Of a DNA stretch of 63,053 nt, positions 38,025-48,500 are shown piece after piece. Within the stretch, counting starts at the first letter, position 1. Each line of letters starts with the position of its first letter. The DNA comes from a virus. Below the pieces are notes generated by a model. That model did not search any database. It was given only the letters and a program-made list of their open reading frames with translations, and had not been told where the DNA came from. A program made the translations under genes and the position numbers. Where the stretch lies: positions 1-63,053 of IMG/VR virus record IMGVR_UViG_3300044707_000482, one strand, 5' to 3'.

Positions 38025-38389
38025 TGTGTCAGTTCGAGCAAGGCCGCTGCCGCCACTGCGGGCTGGCAGAGTCGCCCATGCTCGTCCTTTGCCCGTCGCG
38101 ATCACGGCGCGGCGAAGTGCCTTCGGCCGCACGGAAGGCAGTCAACTTCGCCGCCTCCCTGGCGAGCCACGTAGCCGCCGGGATGCCGCAGGCCAGCGAG
38201 GAAGAGGTGGCCCGCCGGTTCGCCATCTGCCAGGGCTGCGAGCACTACGACGGCAAGGCGTGCAAGCAATGCGGGTGCCCGGTCGTCCGAGAAAAGCAGT
38301 TCATCAGCAAACTGGCGTGGGCGGATCAGTCCTGCCCGGTGGGGAAATGGGGGCCGGTCGCGAAAGCGGCCGAGAACGCCGGAAAGTAG
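38024..38389 (+). CDS. Cys-rich zinc-binding protein, 121 aa
   Basis: It starts with GTG 38024, overlapping the previous stop. Four-Cys clusters: CQFEQGRCRHCG at the start, then FAICQGCEHYDGKACKQCGC and DQSCPVGKW near the end. This set of CxxC motifs recurs in small phage proteins of unknown role and should bind one or two zinc ions. Confidence 0.75.
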   Translation: MCQFEQGRCRHCGLAESPMLVLCPSRSRRGEVPSAARKAVNFAASLASHVAAGMPQASEEEVARRFAICQGCEHYDGKACKQCGCPVVREKQFISKLAWADQSCPVGKWGPVAKAAENAGK

Positions 38390-38401
38390 GTCTGGGCCGG
38401 A

Positions 38402-38409
38402 CATAAATC
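38402..38409 (+). promoter_or_regulatory. CATAAATC box before internal-protein block
   Basis: CATAAATC in the sequence context GGACATAAATCTA, 10 bases before ATG 38419. It lies in one of the few gaps in this dense block. No -35 box is visible. The sequence GGACATAAATCTA recurs without change at 57031-57043. Confidence 0.5.
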
Positions 38410-38418
38410 TAGCGAGGG

Positions 38419-38850
38419 ATGTCCATGACGCCTATGCAAATGACTCGCTATACCGGCCCGTCGTACTCGCAGAGCGGAAGCTCTAGCACTTCGTACGACT
38501 ACGCCGGGCTGGACGAACACATCAAGCGGCAGGATGCCCTTGGGGCGGCCCGGGACGAGAAGTTCAATGCCCTGTATTCGGGCGACGTCCAGGCTGGGGT
38601 CGGGGCTGGCAATCGCATTCGCGACCTACTGAAAGCCGTCCGCGCCCACGCTCCCGGTGCTGACGAACGCGATCCGCATCACATCGTCAATCCGCTGGTT
38701 CGGATTTCCAGCACTAGCGGATCCAGCAGCATGTCTGGCGATTCGGGCAGCGGCGAGTTCATGCCGGAGGCTCCTGGTGTTGAGCCGCAGGTGCCGCCAG
38801 CCAATGCAGCTCTGGGCCGCAGGCCCAACAGATTCGCTGGTCAGGTCTAG
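38419..38850 (+). CDS. Ser/Gly-rich virion protein, 143 aa
   Basis: Low complexity, rich in Ser, Gly and Tyr (PSYSQSGSSSTSYDYAGLD), with a helix GNRIRDLLKAVRAHAP in the middle. There are two possible ATGs (38419, 38425); GCGAGGG ahead favours the second, and the promoter-like box ten bases upstream makes the first nearly leaderless. The function is unknown; it leads the block of internal proteins. Confidence 0.65.
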   Translation: MSMTPMQMTRYTGPSYSQSGSSSTSYDYAGLDEHIKRQDALGAARDEKFNALYSGDVQAGVGAGNRIRDLLKAVRAHAPGADERDPHHIVNPLVRISSTSGSSSMSGDSGSGEFMPEAPGVEPQVPPANAALGRRPNRFAGQV

Positions 38851-38861
38851 GAGCAAGAGCA

Positions 38862-39200
38862 ATGGCCGGATATGGCGCTATGGGGCTCGGGGCCTACGAC
38901 ACCCACAACATGGAGCATGAGACCACGCGCAAGCAGAAGCAGGCGTGGGCCCAACAGCAGGCCGCTGCACAACAGCAGCAGCAGGCCAACTGGAACCAGG
39001 GTCGCGAGATGTTTGAGCGTGGCCTGCTGGGCCAGGAGCAGGCCCGCAAGCAGTACGACTCGCAGACGGCTCGGGACATCGGCGGCCAGAAGTACCAAGT
39101 GCTGGGCGGGCTGCTCAAAGGCATCGTCAGCGGGAACGCCAGCGGCATGGATGGATATGGCGGCGGCACGGGTTGGCAGCGAACCATGCGACGGGGGTGA
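38862..39200 (+). CDS. Gln-rich virion protein, 112 aa
   Basis: It has a run of Gln and Ala (AWAQQQAAAQQQQQANWNQG) likely to form a helix, and a Gly-rich C-terminus. The ribosome-binding site is AGGAGCAAGAGCA. It resembles small internal virion proteins of podoviruses in composition only. Confidence 0.65.
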   Translation: MAGYGAMGLGAYDTHNMEHETTRKQKQAWAQQQAAAQQQQQANWNQGREMFERGLLGQEQARKQYDSQTARDIGGQKYQVLGGLLKGIVSGNASGMDGYGGGTGWQRTMRRG

Positions 39201-39565
39201 ATGCCGTGCAAGCCAAGCCTGCTGGCGGCCTTTTGGGCGGCCTCTCCAAGAACCCCAACGTCAGCGCCTATGCCAAGGGGCGGCAGATGGAGAACGCCGC
39301 CGCTCTTGGCTTCGAGAACGCACAGCGGTCACAGAAAGCGGACGTTGACCAGATGCAACAGGAGAGCAGCCAGCGGCAACTGCGGTCGTCGAATGCTGCG
39401 TCGCAGGCCGCCAATCAGTCGCAGGAGCGCATCGCGGCCAGCAATGCGAACACGCGATCTTCGGTGTTCGACACCTCGATGGGTTTTGACTACGCCGCCC
39501 TCCAAAAGCGGCGCAACCTGGACTTGCAGCAGGCGTTGCTCAACGGCGTGGCCAGGAGCTTCTGA
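39197..39565 (+). CDS. Helical internal-type protein, 122 aa
   Basis: Starts with GTG 39197 inside a GTGA overlap. Rich in Ala, Gln, Ser and Asn, strongly helical in the middle (NAQRSQKADVDQMQQESSQR), ending FDYAALQKRRNLDLQQALLN. Probably an internal head or ejection protein by context. Confidence 0.65.
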   Translation: MNAVQAKPAGGLLGGLSKNPNVSAYAKGRQMENAAALGFENAQRSQKADVDQMQQESSQRQLRSSNAASQAANQSQERIAASNANTRSSVFDTSMGFDYAALQKRRNLDLQQALLNGVARSF

Positions 39566-40107
39566 TGGCCATTGGCGCCGATTCATCACTGCGGATGCCC
39601 ATGAGTTCGCCCATTCGGCCGTCCGCTCGACCGGCTGCGCCGCAGCAGCACAGCACCTCCAGCGGCTACCGGCCGTTCGCCATCAACGATCGTGCAGTCG
39701 CCGACATGACCAATAACCAGCGAGCGGCTGGCGTTGGTGCGGGCGCCGCCGCGATCCGGGCGCAGGATCGGTCGGGCATCTCTCGCGGCAGGGGCCAGCA
39801 GTACATGGCCGACATTGCGGAGGCGTCGGGCCGTGAGGCCGCCGATGCTGCGGCGAACGCCACCGAGTCGGCGGCCGGGTTTGCCAACCAGAGCGCTCAG
39901 CGAGCCTACGAGAACACACGCGAAAGCGAGCGGATCGCCAACGAGGGACTGCTGGAGCGGTTGCGGTCGGCTCAGTCCTCCGAGCGGCTGGCTCGTCGCA
40001 ACAACGCCCAGGACATGTACGAGGCATACCGGCGGGGCCAGTTCGGCCTCGACTCCCAGCGATTGGATTTGGCGCCATTGCTGGCCCGACTGTTTGACGA
40101 CCTGTGA
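39565..40107 (+). CDS. Ala-rich helical internal-type protein, 180 aa
   Basis: After a Pro/Ser/Arg-rich start (RMPMSSPIRPSARPAAPQQH), the chain is almost entirely helical (EASGREAADAAANATESAAG), with a charged end. It overlaps the previous stop (ATG within TGATGG). Role by context: internal virion protein. Confidence 0.65.
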   Translation: MAIGADSSLRMPMSSPIRPSARPAAPQQHSTSSGYRPFAINDRAVADMTNNQRAAGVGAGAAAIRAQDRSGISRGRGQQYMADIAEASGREAADAAANATESAAGFANQSAQRAYENTRESERIANEGLLERLRSAQSSERLARRNNAQDMYEAYRRGQFGLDSQRLDLAPLLARLFDDL

Positions 40108-40121
40108 CAAGGAGTGCGCAC

Positions 40122-40394
40122 ATGGACGCTGGCGAACTGGACATTGAAGACCTTCCGCCGAAGGCTCTTCGGAAGTTGATCCGCAGCATGATGGCCAAGG
40201 TCGGCAAGCCTCGCGATGCGAAGTCCGACGAGGACGCCGACGAGGAGCGTGAGGCTCTCGCGGACCTCAAGGAAGAGACCAAAGGCAAGGCCCCAAAGAT
40301 CCCGGTGATCGAGGACGATCTCCCGCCCGAGCTTCGTGCTGACGAGGACGACGAGGACGAGACGCCCAAGAAGGCGAAGCGAAAGGGCAAGTAA
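40122..40394 (+). CDS. Small charged protein, 90 aa
   Basis: ATG 40122 follows AAGGAGTGCGCAC. Acidic and basic blocks alternate (RKLIRSMMAKVGKPRDAKSD then EDADEEREALADLKEETKGK), ending KKAKRKGK. It could be an internal chaperone-like protein. Unknown family. The stop overlaps the next start (TAATGA). Confidence 0.65.
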   Translation: MDAGELDIEDLPPKALRKLIRSMMAKVGKPRDAKSDEDADEEREALADLKEETKGKAPKIPVIEDDLPPELRADEDDEDETPKKAKRKGK

Positions 40395-43300
40395 TGAGCG
40401 TCACGGAAGCAATTCTTCGTCGCGTTCGCGAGGCGTCCCAGCGGACAGCCGCTGCTGGCGCCATGCCCGCGCGTGGCTTTGTGCCTAAGCAGCCCACGCC
40501 GACCGTAGATCTCACACTTCGTCGAAACCTGATCGAAAAGGCGAGGCGGGGCGAGCCGCTGTCTGATCGCGAGATGGAGATTGTCCGCAGGGCCTCGCTC
40601 GAGCAGCAGGCTGGCCTCCAGGAACCTTTAGGCGATGTGGCCGCACAGGCTGAGGCCCCCGCCGTTGCAGTCCCCGCCGCCAACGCAGACGCCGTTCCCC
40701 AAGGGGCCGTCGCCGTTATGGGCGATGGCGGCAAGTTCTATCTGGTAGACGCCGGAGGGAACGCGCTCGAAGAGGTTGCGCAGGTCCGGCGGAACATCTA
40801 CTCCCTGCCCAACGGCACCATGCTGCAACTGGCCGACGACGGTGCAGGATTCGAGGTGCTGCCCGGTGACCTGACTACGACCAGCGGCCGTGCGGCCGAC
40901 AACTTGGAGGCGTCCGGCGTCGAGCTGAGCCCGACAGGCGCCAGGGGCAGGGGCCGCCAGAAGAAGGGGCCGTCGAAGATCGACAAGCTGGCCGACGACA
41001 TTCGCCAAGCGACCACTCCGGCTGCTGGCGAAGAGGCCCTCGCCAACACCAAGGCAATCCGCGCACGGATTGACGCTCTACAGCCCGAAGAGCTGGATGC
41101 GCTCCTGTCGCACCCGTCGCTGGCGGAAGGCATTGAGTCTGTGGCTGCGAAGAGAGACCCCGCTGCCCGGGAGGCCGCCATCAGCCGGGCTCGAGAGCGG
41201 CTCAAGGCTGTGCGCAACGAACCGTCTACTACTGATCGCGCAGCCGGGCAACTCGTGGAAGCGAGTCAGGCACGCGATGCCGCTCGCGCGCCAGCCACAG
41301 CCAACCCGGCAGCGCCGACCGCCAGGGTCGCTTTCGAGCAAGCCCGCGATGCTGCGAGGTCATTGCTTCCCGCTGGGGATTTCAACGCAGCCGCTGCGGC
41401 CTACAACGGGCTCTCTCCTGATGCCCGCGCTGCACTGCTTGCCAGTTCTCGGGACGGCACGGCTAAGGCCATCCTCGATGCTGCCGACCTTTTTGTTCGC
41501 CGCCAGAACCCAGACCTTGACGGCGATGCCTTGATGGTGGCACGCACAAAAATCCAGCGTGACCTTAAGGCGGGCGCTGCGTTGCCGGACGAACTGGTCC
41601 AGAGCATTTCGGCGCCGACGAACGAGCTTGACGCCCTGTTTATCAATCTTAACGGTGCCATGAAGGCTGGGGACACGGAGGCCGCAGATGCCCTGCGCGC
41701 ACAAATCCAGGCCGCCGCACAGTTGGACCCCGAAGCCGCCCGTCAGGCCCAGCGGTCTTATCTCGGCCGCCGGGCCCTTGCTGATGGAATCGGCCGCTCA
41801 ATGCAGGCCGACCGGATTTCCACAGAGGCCGCTGCGCTCCGCTCTGCCGAGATCGCTCCTTCGCCCCGCCCTGTGCTTGCCCCTGGAGCCCGCCAGCCCG
41901 AAGTGCAGGCGTTCGACCGACAGCCCAACGAGATGCCCACCGACGCAGACGAGGCCCGCTCGCTTGGTCGCGAGGCTGCACTGGAGCGGGCCGACAGGGC
42001 CCCGCTGGGCGGCATGGCAGATGACGCTCGCCGGGAAGTCTTTGGCGACGATCTGCCCGTCTTCTTGCGAGGGAGGGATCGCAATCCTCCGCTGGAGACT
42101 CGCAGGCGAAACGAGCGGCCGGACACTCGCGACGTCGATTCCGTCGCCAAGGCCGAGCAGTTGGAGCAGGAGGTTGCTCAGGCTCAGCAGGCCGTTGATG
42201 CCGCCGCTGACCCGGCGGCTCGCGTGGCCGCCCTGGCCCGACTCCAGAAAGCCTACTCCGCGATTGACAAGGCATACCCGCCGCGATTGGTCAACGACAG
42301 GACGGGCGAGGTCATCGCTCGCGTTACGCCAGCGCAGCGTCGCGGAGAGGGAATCCCGAAGGGCTATCGCCTCGAGACCGGCCGCCGGGCGTACGCCGAC
42401 AGCAGCGTCAACAAGGCCAGCTCGCAGGACACCCTTGAAGACTTGTTCTTTGCCACCACCGGCTTCCGTCGGCGGGGCCGCAGGGCCATTTCAAACACCA
42501 ACGCCGATGGCATGAGCGCCCAGGATCTCGGCGCCTCGCTGGACGATGCTCGCCTGGAGTTTGGCGACGACGTCTCTGAGTTTATTGACGACATCGACGG
42601 GGATTTCTCGTTCCGCGACGAGGTCAACGAACTGCTCGATACCCCGCCAGCGGGCCGCAAGCAGCAGGTCAGGGGAGGCCAGCCGCAGCAGAGCCGGGTG
42701 AGGGGTTCGCTTGAGCGAGGGTTTGGCGGCCGCAATCCGCTTGAATCTGGCATGACCGCAGAGGAGGTTGCCCGCGAGGTCGCATCTCGCGTTCGCGGCC
42801 TGCGTCCCGGCACGGCAACCTACGAAATGATGGTCGAGAGGTTCGCCAAGGCCGTGCAAGACACGTATGGCACTCCCCGCAACAATCCGATCGGCGCCAT
42901 GGAGGCTCGAGGGGCTGCTCCCCGAACCTCCCGGCCCGAAGAGCCCGACGCGACTGTCATTCTGGACAGCAGCTCTACCGCCTCCGAAGCCGCAGAGGCT
43001 TACGCCAGGGGATTCCAGGCAGCGAAAAAGGCTGGCAAGTCCGATGACGAGGCTGTGGCGGCAGGCAACGCCGCTCGCAAGCAGTGGGGCCAAGAACTCA
43101 AGGCCGCCAGGACCGGCACGCTTCCGCCAGTCTCGGGCGACGACCTGCCCGCGACATCCGGCTCCCTCGACGATGCCGCCAGCACTCCCGCCGCCACTCC
43201 CGAAGATGCCAAACTGGATGCCTCTGCGACCGACCTTGGGGCCGTCGAGGGGGATTTGCCTGCACCTAGCCCGGCCGCCCAAAAGCTCGATGCTGAGGCC

Positions 43301-44131
43301 ATGGCGGAAATCCAGGCTCGGGCCGATGTGGTCCGCGACGAAGCCTACGAGGCTGGCATTGCCAATGGTCTGTCAAAGCGTAAGGCCCAAGACGAGGCCA
43401 ATGCCTTGCGGAAGGCATACGTAGACGAGCAGGTGGAGCGAGCCAAGCGGGCTGGTGCATCCGCCCCGCAAGCGGCCGCTGGCGACCTGCCGCCGCCGAA
43501 GGGCGACGTTGACGCTGCCCCAGCCGAATCAGCCCAGGCCGTCCCGGATCCTGAGATCGGTCGCGTCGATCCGGCCGACCTTCCTCCTGCCGCCGATGAC
43601 CTTCCGCCACCAGCCGGTGACGTTGACGCACCAGCCGCCACGCCGGACGCCGACACACCGCCGAAGGCTGGCGATGACCTCCCGGCCCCAGAGGGCGACC
43701 TTGAGGCCGACAGGCCCAGGGCCGAAGGCGACACGCCCCCGCGAGGCAGGGACGGCGACGAGGGTGGCAGGCCCGCGCCAGAGTCGCTCCTGCGCAGGAT
43801 CCGCAATGCGGGGTGGAAGTGGGGCTCCCGCGCCGCGATTGGCGGCGGTGTCCTCTGGGGTCTCGGCAGGCTCGCTGGCACCTCGAACGCCCCTGGCGGC
43901 CCGCACGTACCTCCACCCGGTGCCGGTGGTGGTGGCGGCGGCGGCGGCAATGGCCCTCCAGGCGGCCTCCCTGTGCCCTTCCCTCCCGGCGGGCAACCAG
44001 GGGCCGGAGACCCGGTGGCCGCAGCAGAGGCCGAGATCGAAGCTGCCTTGGAGAGCCTGAGGCGTGGCGAGAACCTCACGAGCCGACCCCCTCAGTACCA
44101 GACCTTCCAGCAATACAACCAGTTCGGTTGA
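40394..44131 (+). CDS. Large internal virion protein candidate, 1245 aa
   Basis: The longest gene. The first third is helical with many Ala, Arg and Glu. The middle holds helices such as KAEQLEQEVAQAQQAVDAAA. The last 300 residues are Pro/Asp/Ala-rich with repeats of the form (D)DLPPPxGDVDAxP. A short hydrophobic, Gly-rich segment (GGGVLWGLGRL) is near the C-terminus. No enzyme motif is visible. By size and place it is a likely ejection or internal core protein. Confidence 0.7.
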   Translation: MSVTEAILRRVREASQRTAAAGAMPARGFVPKQPTPTVDLTLRRNLIEKARRGEPLSDREMEIVRRASLEQQAGLQEPLGDVAAQAEAPAVAVPAANADAVPQGAVAVMGDGGKFYLVDAGGNALEEVAQVRRNIYSLPNGTMLQLADDGAGFEVLPGDLTTTSGRAADNLEASGVELSPTGARGRGRQKKGPSKIDKLADDIRQATTPAAGEEALANTKAIRARIDALQPEELDALLSHPSLAEGIESVAAKRDPAAREAAISRARERLKAVRNEPSTTDRAAGQLVEASQARDAARAPATANPAAPTARVAFEQARDAARSLLPAGDFNAAAAAYNGLSPDARAALLASSRDGTAKAILDAADLFVRRQNPDLDGDALMVARTKIQRDLKAGAALPDELVQSISAPTNELDALFINLNGAMKAGDTEAADALRAQIQAAAQLDPEAARQAQRSYLGRRALADGIGRSMQADRISTEAAALRSAEIAPSPRPVLAPGARQPEVQAFDRQPNEMPTDADEARSLGREAALERADRAPLGGMADDARREVFGDDLPVFLRGRDRNPPLETRRRNERPDTRDVDSVAKAEQLEQEVAQAQQAVDAAADPAARVAALARLQKAYSAIDKAYPPRLVNDRTGEVIARVTPAQRRGEGIPKGYRLETGRRAYADSSVNKASSQDTLEDLFFATTGFRRRGRRAISNTNADGMSAQDLGASLDDARLEFGDDVSEFIDDIDGDFSFRDEVNELLDTPPAGRKQQVRGGQPQQSRVRGSLERGFGGRNPLESGMTAEEVAREVASRVRGLRPGTATYEMMVERFAKAVQDTYGTPRNNPIGAMEARGAAPRTSRPEEPDATVILDSSSTASEAAEAYARGFQAAKKAGKSDDEAVAAGNAARKQWGQELKAARTGTLPPVSGDDLPATSGSLDDAASTPAATPEDAKLDASATDLGAVEGDLPAPSPAAQKLDAEAMAEIQARADVVRDEAYEAGIANGLSKRKAQDEANALRKAYVDEQVERAKRAGASAPQAAAGDLPPPKGDVDAAPAESAQAVPDPEIGRVDPADLPPAADDLPPPAGDVDAPAATPDADTPPKAGDDLPAPEGDLEADRPRAEGDTPPRGRDGDEGGRPAPESLLRRIRNAGWKWGSRAAIGGGVLWGLGRLAGTSNAPGGPHVPPPGAGGGGGGGGNGPPGGLPVPFPPGGQPGAGDPVAAAEAEIEAALESLRRGENLTSRPPQYQTFQQYNQFG

Positions 44132-44141
44132 GGAGAACCCC

Positions 44142-45530
44142 ATGGGCTTGCGACCAGACGAACGAGAAGACTTCGCCCGGCAGTTTGCTGCGGCTCAGGA
44201 TCCCTCGCACCGCGAGGAGATCCTCCAGCGTGCCGCTGGCTTCGGGCCCGGTGAAGCCCTTGGCGTGATGCGGCTGGCGGAAGCACGCAAGGCGAGGGGG
44301 CCGGTGCCTAACGTCACTCGCCCGCCGGTCGCATACTCGCCGCCCGCCGCACCTGCGCCCCAAGGCATCGCGGACGATGGCCCCGAGATCGCCTTGCCGG
44401 TCGATGCTCCGCAGCGGCCTGTCATGGTCGATATGAAGCCGGAGGACCGTGCTAGGGCCGCCGCCGAGCGGGCGTTTGCGGGCAACGCTCCTGCTGCTCC
44501 GGCCGTTGCTGCGGCTGCACCACCCGCCCCTGCCGCCCCGCCTCCTCCTGCGCCACCGCTGGCCCGTCAGCCCGATCCGGCGGCCCAGCCCGAAGCGCCA
44601 GGCATGCCTCAGGCTGCTGGGCCACAGGCCAATCGCGACGCGGCAATGCAGCGCAAGTTTGCTCTCGACATGACTGTTCGGTATGTGCATCTACTGCCGC
44701 CGAGCCAACGCAATGCAATCCTTGCGGCAGGTGAAATGCCCGGAGGAATGGAGAAGCTTCGGGAGTTCGGCCGCCTGCTGCGAGCGCAAGACCTGCAAAA
44801 TCGTCGGCTTACGGCCAAGCAGCGTGCAAACGACTACAACCTGAGCCAGGACAACCGAAACCCCAACATCGCTCCCGGCATGCGGATCCGCAGCCTCATG
44901 CGCGCTGTGGACGAAAACAATCCCATGGCGGCGGCAGCGGTGAACGAAATCGCTGGCAATCCGATGGGGGCGGCGAGGTTCGGGGCCATGGACATCACGC
45001 AGCGGGCTGGCGATTCACAGGTCCAGGCGGCGAAGGCAGAGGCAGCAGGGAGGGCTGCGGAGGCGGCCGCTAAAAACCCCGAAACGCCACCGAAGCTGAT
45101 CGGAGAAGAGGTTCAGCAACAACTGAGCACGGCCCTTGCTGTAGCGGATCCTACTCAGCGATACGAGTCCGTCTACCAAGTGGTCAAAAAGCTGCACCCC
45201 GAGAGCGGTGAAGGTCAATGGGCCGCAATCACTCAGAGCTACATTGCCGCCCACATGTTTCGGACCAACGGTGCGCAAGACCCGGCTGTCCTTAATCACC
45301 TCAACACGCTGCGCAAAAACAAGCCTGCGTTCATTGACTTTGCCGTCCGGCATCTTGGCATGAACCCGCAGCAGGCAGAGCTGTACTACAACAGCGGCCA
45401 AGCAACTCCCGAGCAGCAAGGCCAGCAGGCCGCGCAGGGCATGCAAGACGCCGCCACCGGAGCCGCAGGTTGGGCTAGTGGATTCTGGCGAGGTCTCACG
45501 GGCGGCGGCCAGCCAAATCCACAGGGGTAG
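44142..45530 (+). CDS. Internal virion protein candidate, 462 aa
   Basis: ATG 44142 follows GGAGAACCCC; the longer frame upstream overlaps the 1245-aa gene. Helical, with Pro/Ala-rich linkers (PAAPAVAAAAPPAPAAPPPP) and several GQ-rich helices. The C-terminal segment (GAAGWASGFWRGLTGGGQPN) is amphipathic and Gly-rich. No transglycosylase motif is visible. Probable ejection protein by context. Confidence 0.65.
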   Translation: MGLRPDEREDFARQFAAAQDPSHREEILQRAAGFGPGEALGVMRLAEARKARGPVPNVTRPPVAYSPPAAPAPQGIADDGPEIALPVDAPQRPVMVDMKPEDRARAAAERAFAGNAPAAPAVAAAAPPAPAAPPPPAPPLARQPDPAAQPEAPGMPQAAGPQANRDAAMQRKFALDMTVRYVHLLPPSQRNAILAAGEMPGGMEKLREFGRLLRAQDLQNRRLTAKQRANDYNLSQDNRNPNIAPGMRIRSLMRAVDENNPMAAAAVNEIAGNPMGAARFGAMDITQRAGDSQVQAAKAEAAGRAAEAAAKNPETPPKLIGEEVQQQLSTALAVADPTQRYESVYQVVKKLHPESGEGQWAAITQSYIAAHMFRTNGAQDPAVLNHLNTLRKNKPAFIDFAVRHLGMNPQQAELYYNSGQATPEQQGQQAAQGMQDAATGAAGWASGFWRGLTGGGQPNPQG

Positions 45531-45536
45531 TGCTGC

Positions 45537-48500
45537 ATGAGCCTGTTCGCAGACGACATCTTCGGGCAGGCTGTCGGCCCCGCCACGCGACGGCGGAAGG
45601 CCGCTGGCCCCGCTCCGTTGTTTGGCGATGTGTTCGGCGGCGTGCCTCCCGACCAGGAGGAAGTCAGCCCCGAGTTGCAGGCGTCTGTCCTGGGTGAACT
45701 GGGCGAACTGACCGGCGGTACGCTGTCTCGCGTAGGTGACGCACTGGCCATGCCGGGCGACTACTTTCGCGGGCTGCTGGCCGGGAGTCCTGGCGAGCGG
45801 GTGACGGGTCGTGAACTGCTGCGCGACATGGGTCTGGCTGGGCAGGAAGACACGTGGGGCAACTTCCTGTCGGGCCTGGCCGTTGAGGTGGGAACCGACC
45901 CCTTGGCCATGCTAAGTGGCCCGGCCAAGGCGTTGACTCCCGCAGGCCGTGCTGCCCAGAAACTCGGTTTGCTGGACAATGCCCCAACCGCCGCCACCCG
46001 CAAGGCCATTCAGAGCGGGGCACTGGCGACTGCGGACGCACGGAAGGCTTTGCCGACCGTTGTGCAGCGCACTGCCGATAAGTTGGAGGCCACTGGCCGA
46101 ACGCTCAGCACGCTTGATCCGGCCACTGTGGGCAGGCCGCTATACGGCACTCGCACCGCTCGCCGGGCCATCACGCTCGACGACACGATCAAGTATGCCG
46201 ACAGCCCGCAAGCGGCCGAGCGTGAGGCCAGGGCGCTGCTGGGGGACACGGAGTTCAACCGCATCCGCAACCAGCGGCTGGCCGACAGTTTCGGCATCGG
46301 CTTGCCATTCCAGAACCCTAGTATCACGGGCGATTTCCTGGGCAAGGGCTTTGGCGACAACTACGCCGACGTCTTGGACACGCTTGGGCAAGCCTACCGC
46401 TGGAGCCCCGTTGGGCGGCAAATGTCGGCCCTGTTCGACAACAAGGTCGGCGGTGCCGTCGATGCCGAAGATCAACTCACCAACATTGCTTCCTTTAGGG
46501 CCAGGGAGCAGGCAGGTGGCGTAGCCGATAGCGCACACACCCTGCTGCTCTCGCGGGTGCAGCAATCGCACCCTGAGGTCTTCTCGGAGGACGGCAACCG
46601 CATCCTGGGTCGCTACCTCGAGGGGCCAGCGGCGATGCGGCCCGGCGACGAGGCGTACGTGCAGGCCAGGCCCGAACTGCTCAACTACGCCAACTGGTGG
46701 AAGAACAATCGGCAGGATTACCTGACCGGCGCCCGGGAACTCGGCCTCACGGCAGAGCAACTGGCCGACAAGTACGGCATCGAGTATCTGCCCCGCCGGG
46801 CGGATGCGGTGCTGGAGATGGAGTCTCGCCGCAACCGCCAACTGAACAACGCACTCTCGACGTTCACGGGCGACATGCTCCGCCGCACGGACGCCATGCA
46901 GGTGCCCGGTGGTCGCGAAACCATCCTGCGGCTGTCTCGCGACCCGGTGGTGGCGGGCGGGAAGCGGACGGCCACGACCGACACTGCCGCCGCCGTCCAT
47001 ATCCTCAAGGAACTCCAGCCGCTGGTGCCGCCAGGCGGACCAGACATCACGCTGGAGCAGGCCGAGAAGATTGCTCGCGTGCTGCACAAGTTGCCGTCAG
47101 AGGCACTCGACCGAGCGCCGCTGTTTGGGCAGCACCCGACCGAAATGATCGGCTCGTACATGCGCAACCGCAACGAGAGCATGGCGACGGCCAAGACGCT
47201 GTACGACTCCCTGGCGACGTTCGCTGAGGACGGTCTCTACACCGACATCCCGGGCGGTCGGCACATCTCCATGGAGGACGCGATCAAGCGTCTGGGATTG
47301 CGGTCATACGACGATTCTGCCGACGATCTCATGGACATCGTCGGTGATGGCGCTGCCGCGCGTGCCGTCAACGCTCGCCCCTTGTCTGGCGCCTCCAAGC
47401 AGATGCGTGAGCGCATCGCTGGGCTGCGGGGCATAGCCGACCCAGACCAAGTCAAACTGTCTGAAATCAGCATTCCAGAGGAGCATGTCAACCGGCTGCT
47501 CAGGGCACGGGACGTCTTCTCGGTGGACGAGGCTTCTGGCTCGCTGCTCCAGCAGCTCGACCACATCACCGCCGCCTGGAAAGGCTCAATCCTCACCTGG
47601 CCTGCCCGGGCGGTGCGCGATCTCTATAGCGGCGCCACCAGCAACTGGCTGGAGGGCGCCCTCGACCGCCGGTCTGTGCGGGCCGCCAGGGGGTTGCTGT
47701 CATCGGGGCCGGGCGACCAGACGTTCCTGGCGGAACTCCAGTCCATCCCTCGCTACCAGGGCATGGGGGCCGACGCCGTCAACCAGTTCTATTCGGACCT
47801 CGCAGGCACCGGGCTCGTCGCAGGCGGCTCGTCCACGGACATTGGCCTTGGACTCACTGGCAGGCGGGCCCTTGACGCCGCCCTGCCGGGAGCCACGCCG
47901 GTCAACGCTGGCACGATCCTTGGCGAGTTAGCCCCGCAGTCCGGCCGCACGTGGACCGAGTTTGCCCGAGACTTCGGCACGTGGCGGTCTAGCCTCAAGC
48001 CGCTGGCCGAGACGAAGAACCCCATCCTCCGTGCGGGCGAGCAGATGAACTCGCTGACGGACGGCATCAATCGCCTGAGCGGTTACCTTGCCTTGCTCAA
48101 GCAGGGCTTCACGCCGGAGGCTGCGGCCAGGGCGATGAAGCGGGCCCACGTGGACTATACGAGCCTTAGCGGCTTCGAGCGCAACGTACTCCGCCGGGTT
48201 TTTCCTTGGTACTCCTACCAGAGCAGGATTTTCGGGGAGGTGTTGCGGCAACTGTCCGAGCAACCCGGCGGCCGGTACGGGCAACTGGTGCGAGCCACCG
48301 AGTCAGTGCAGGACGATGTGGACGACGACGCCTACATCACCAGCGACCTTCGTTCGCAGTTTGCCGTGCCGATCCCGGAGGAGTGGGGCGGCGTTCCGGC
48401 ACCGGGCACGCAGACCTACCTCACCGACCTCGACTTCCCAGGCTTCGATCAGATCAACATGCTCGAGACTCCCGGCACGGTCTCAGGTGCCGCAACCGGC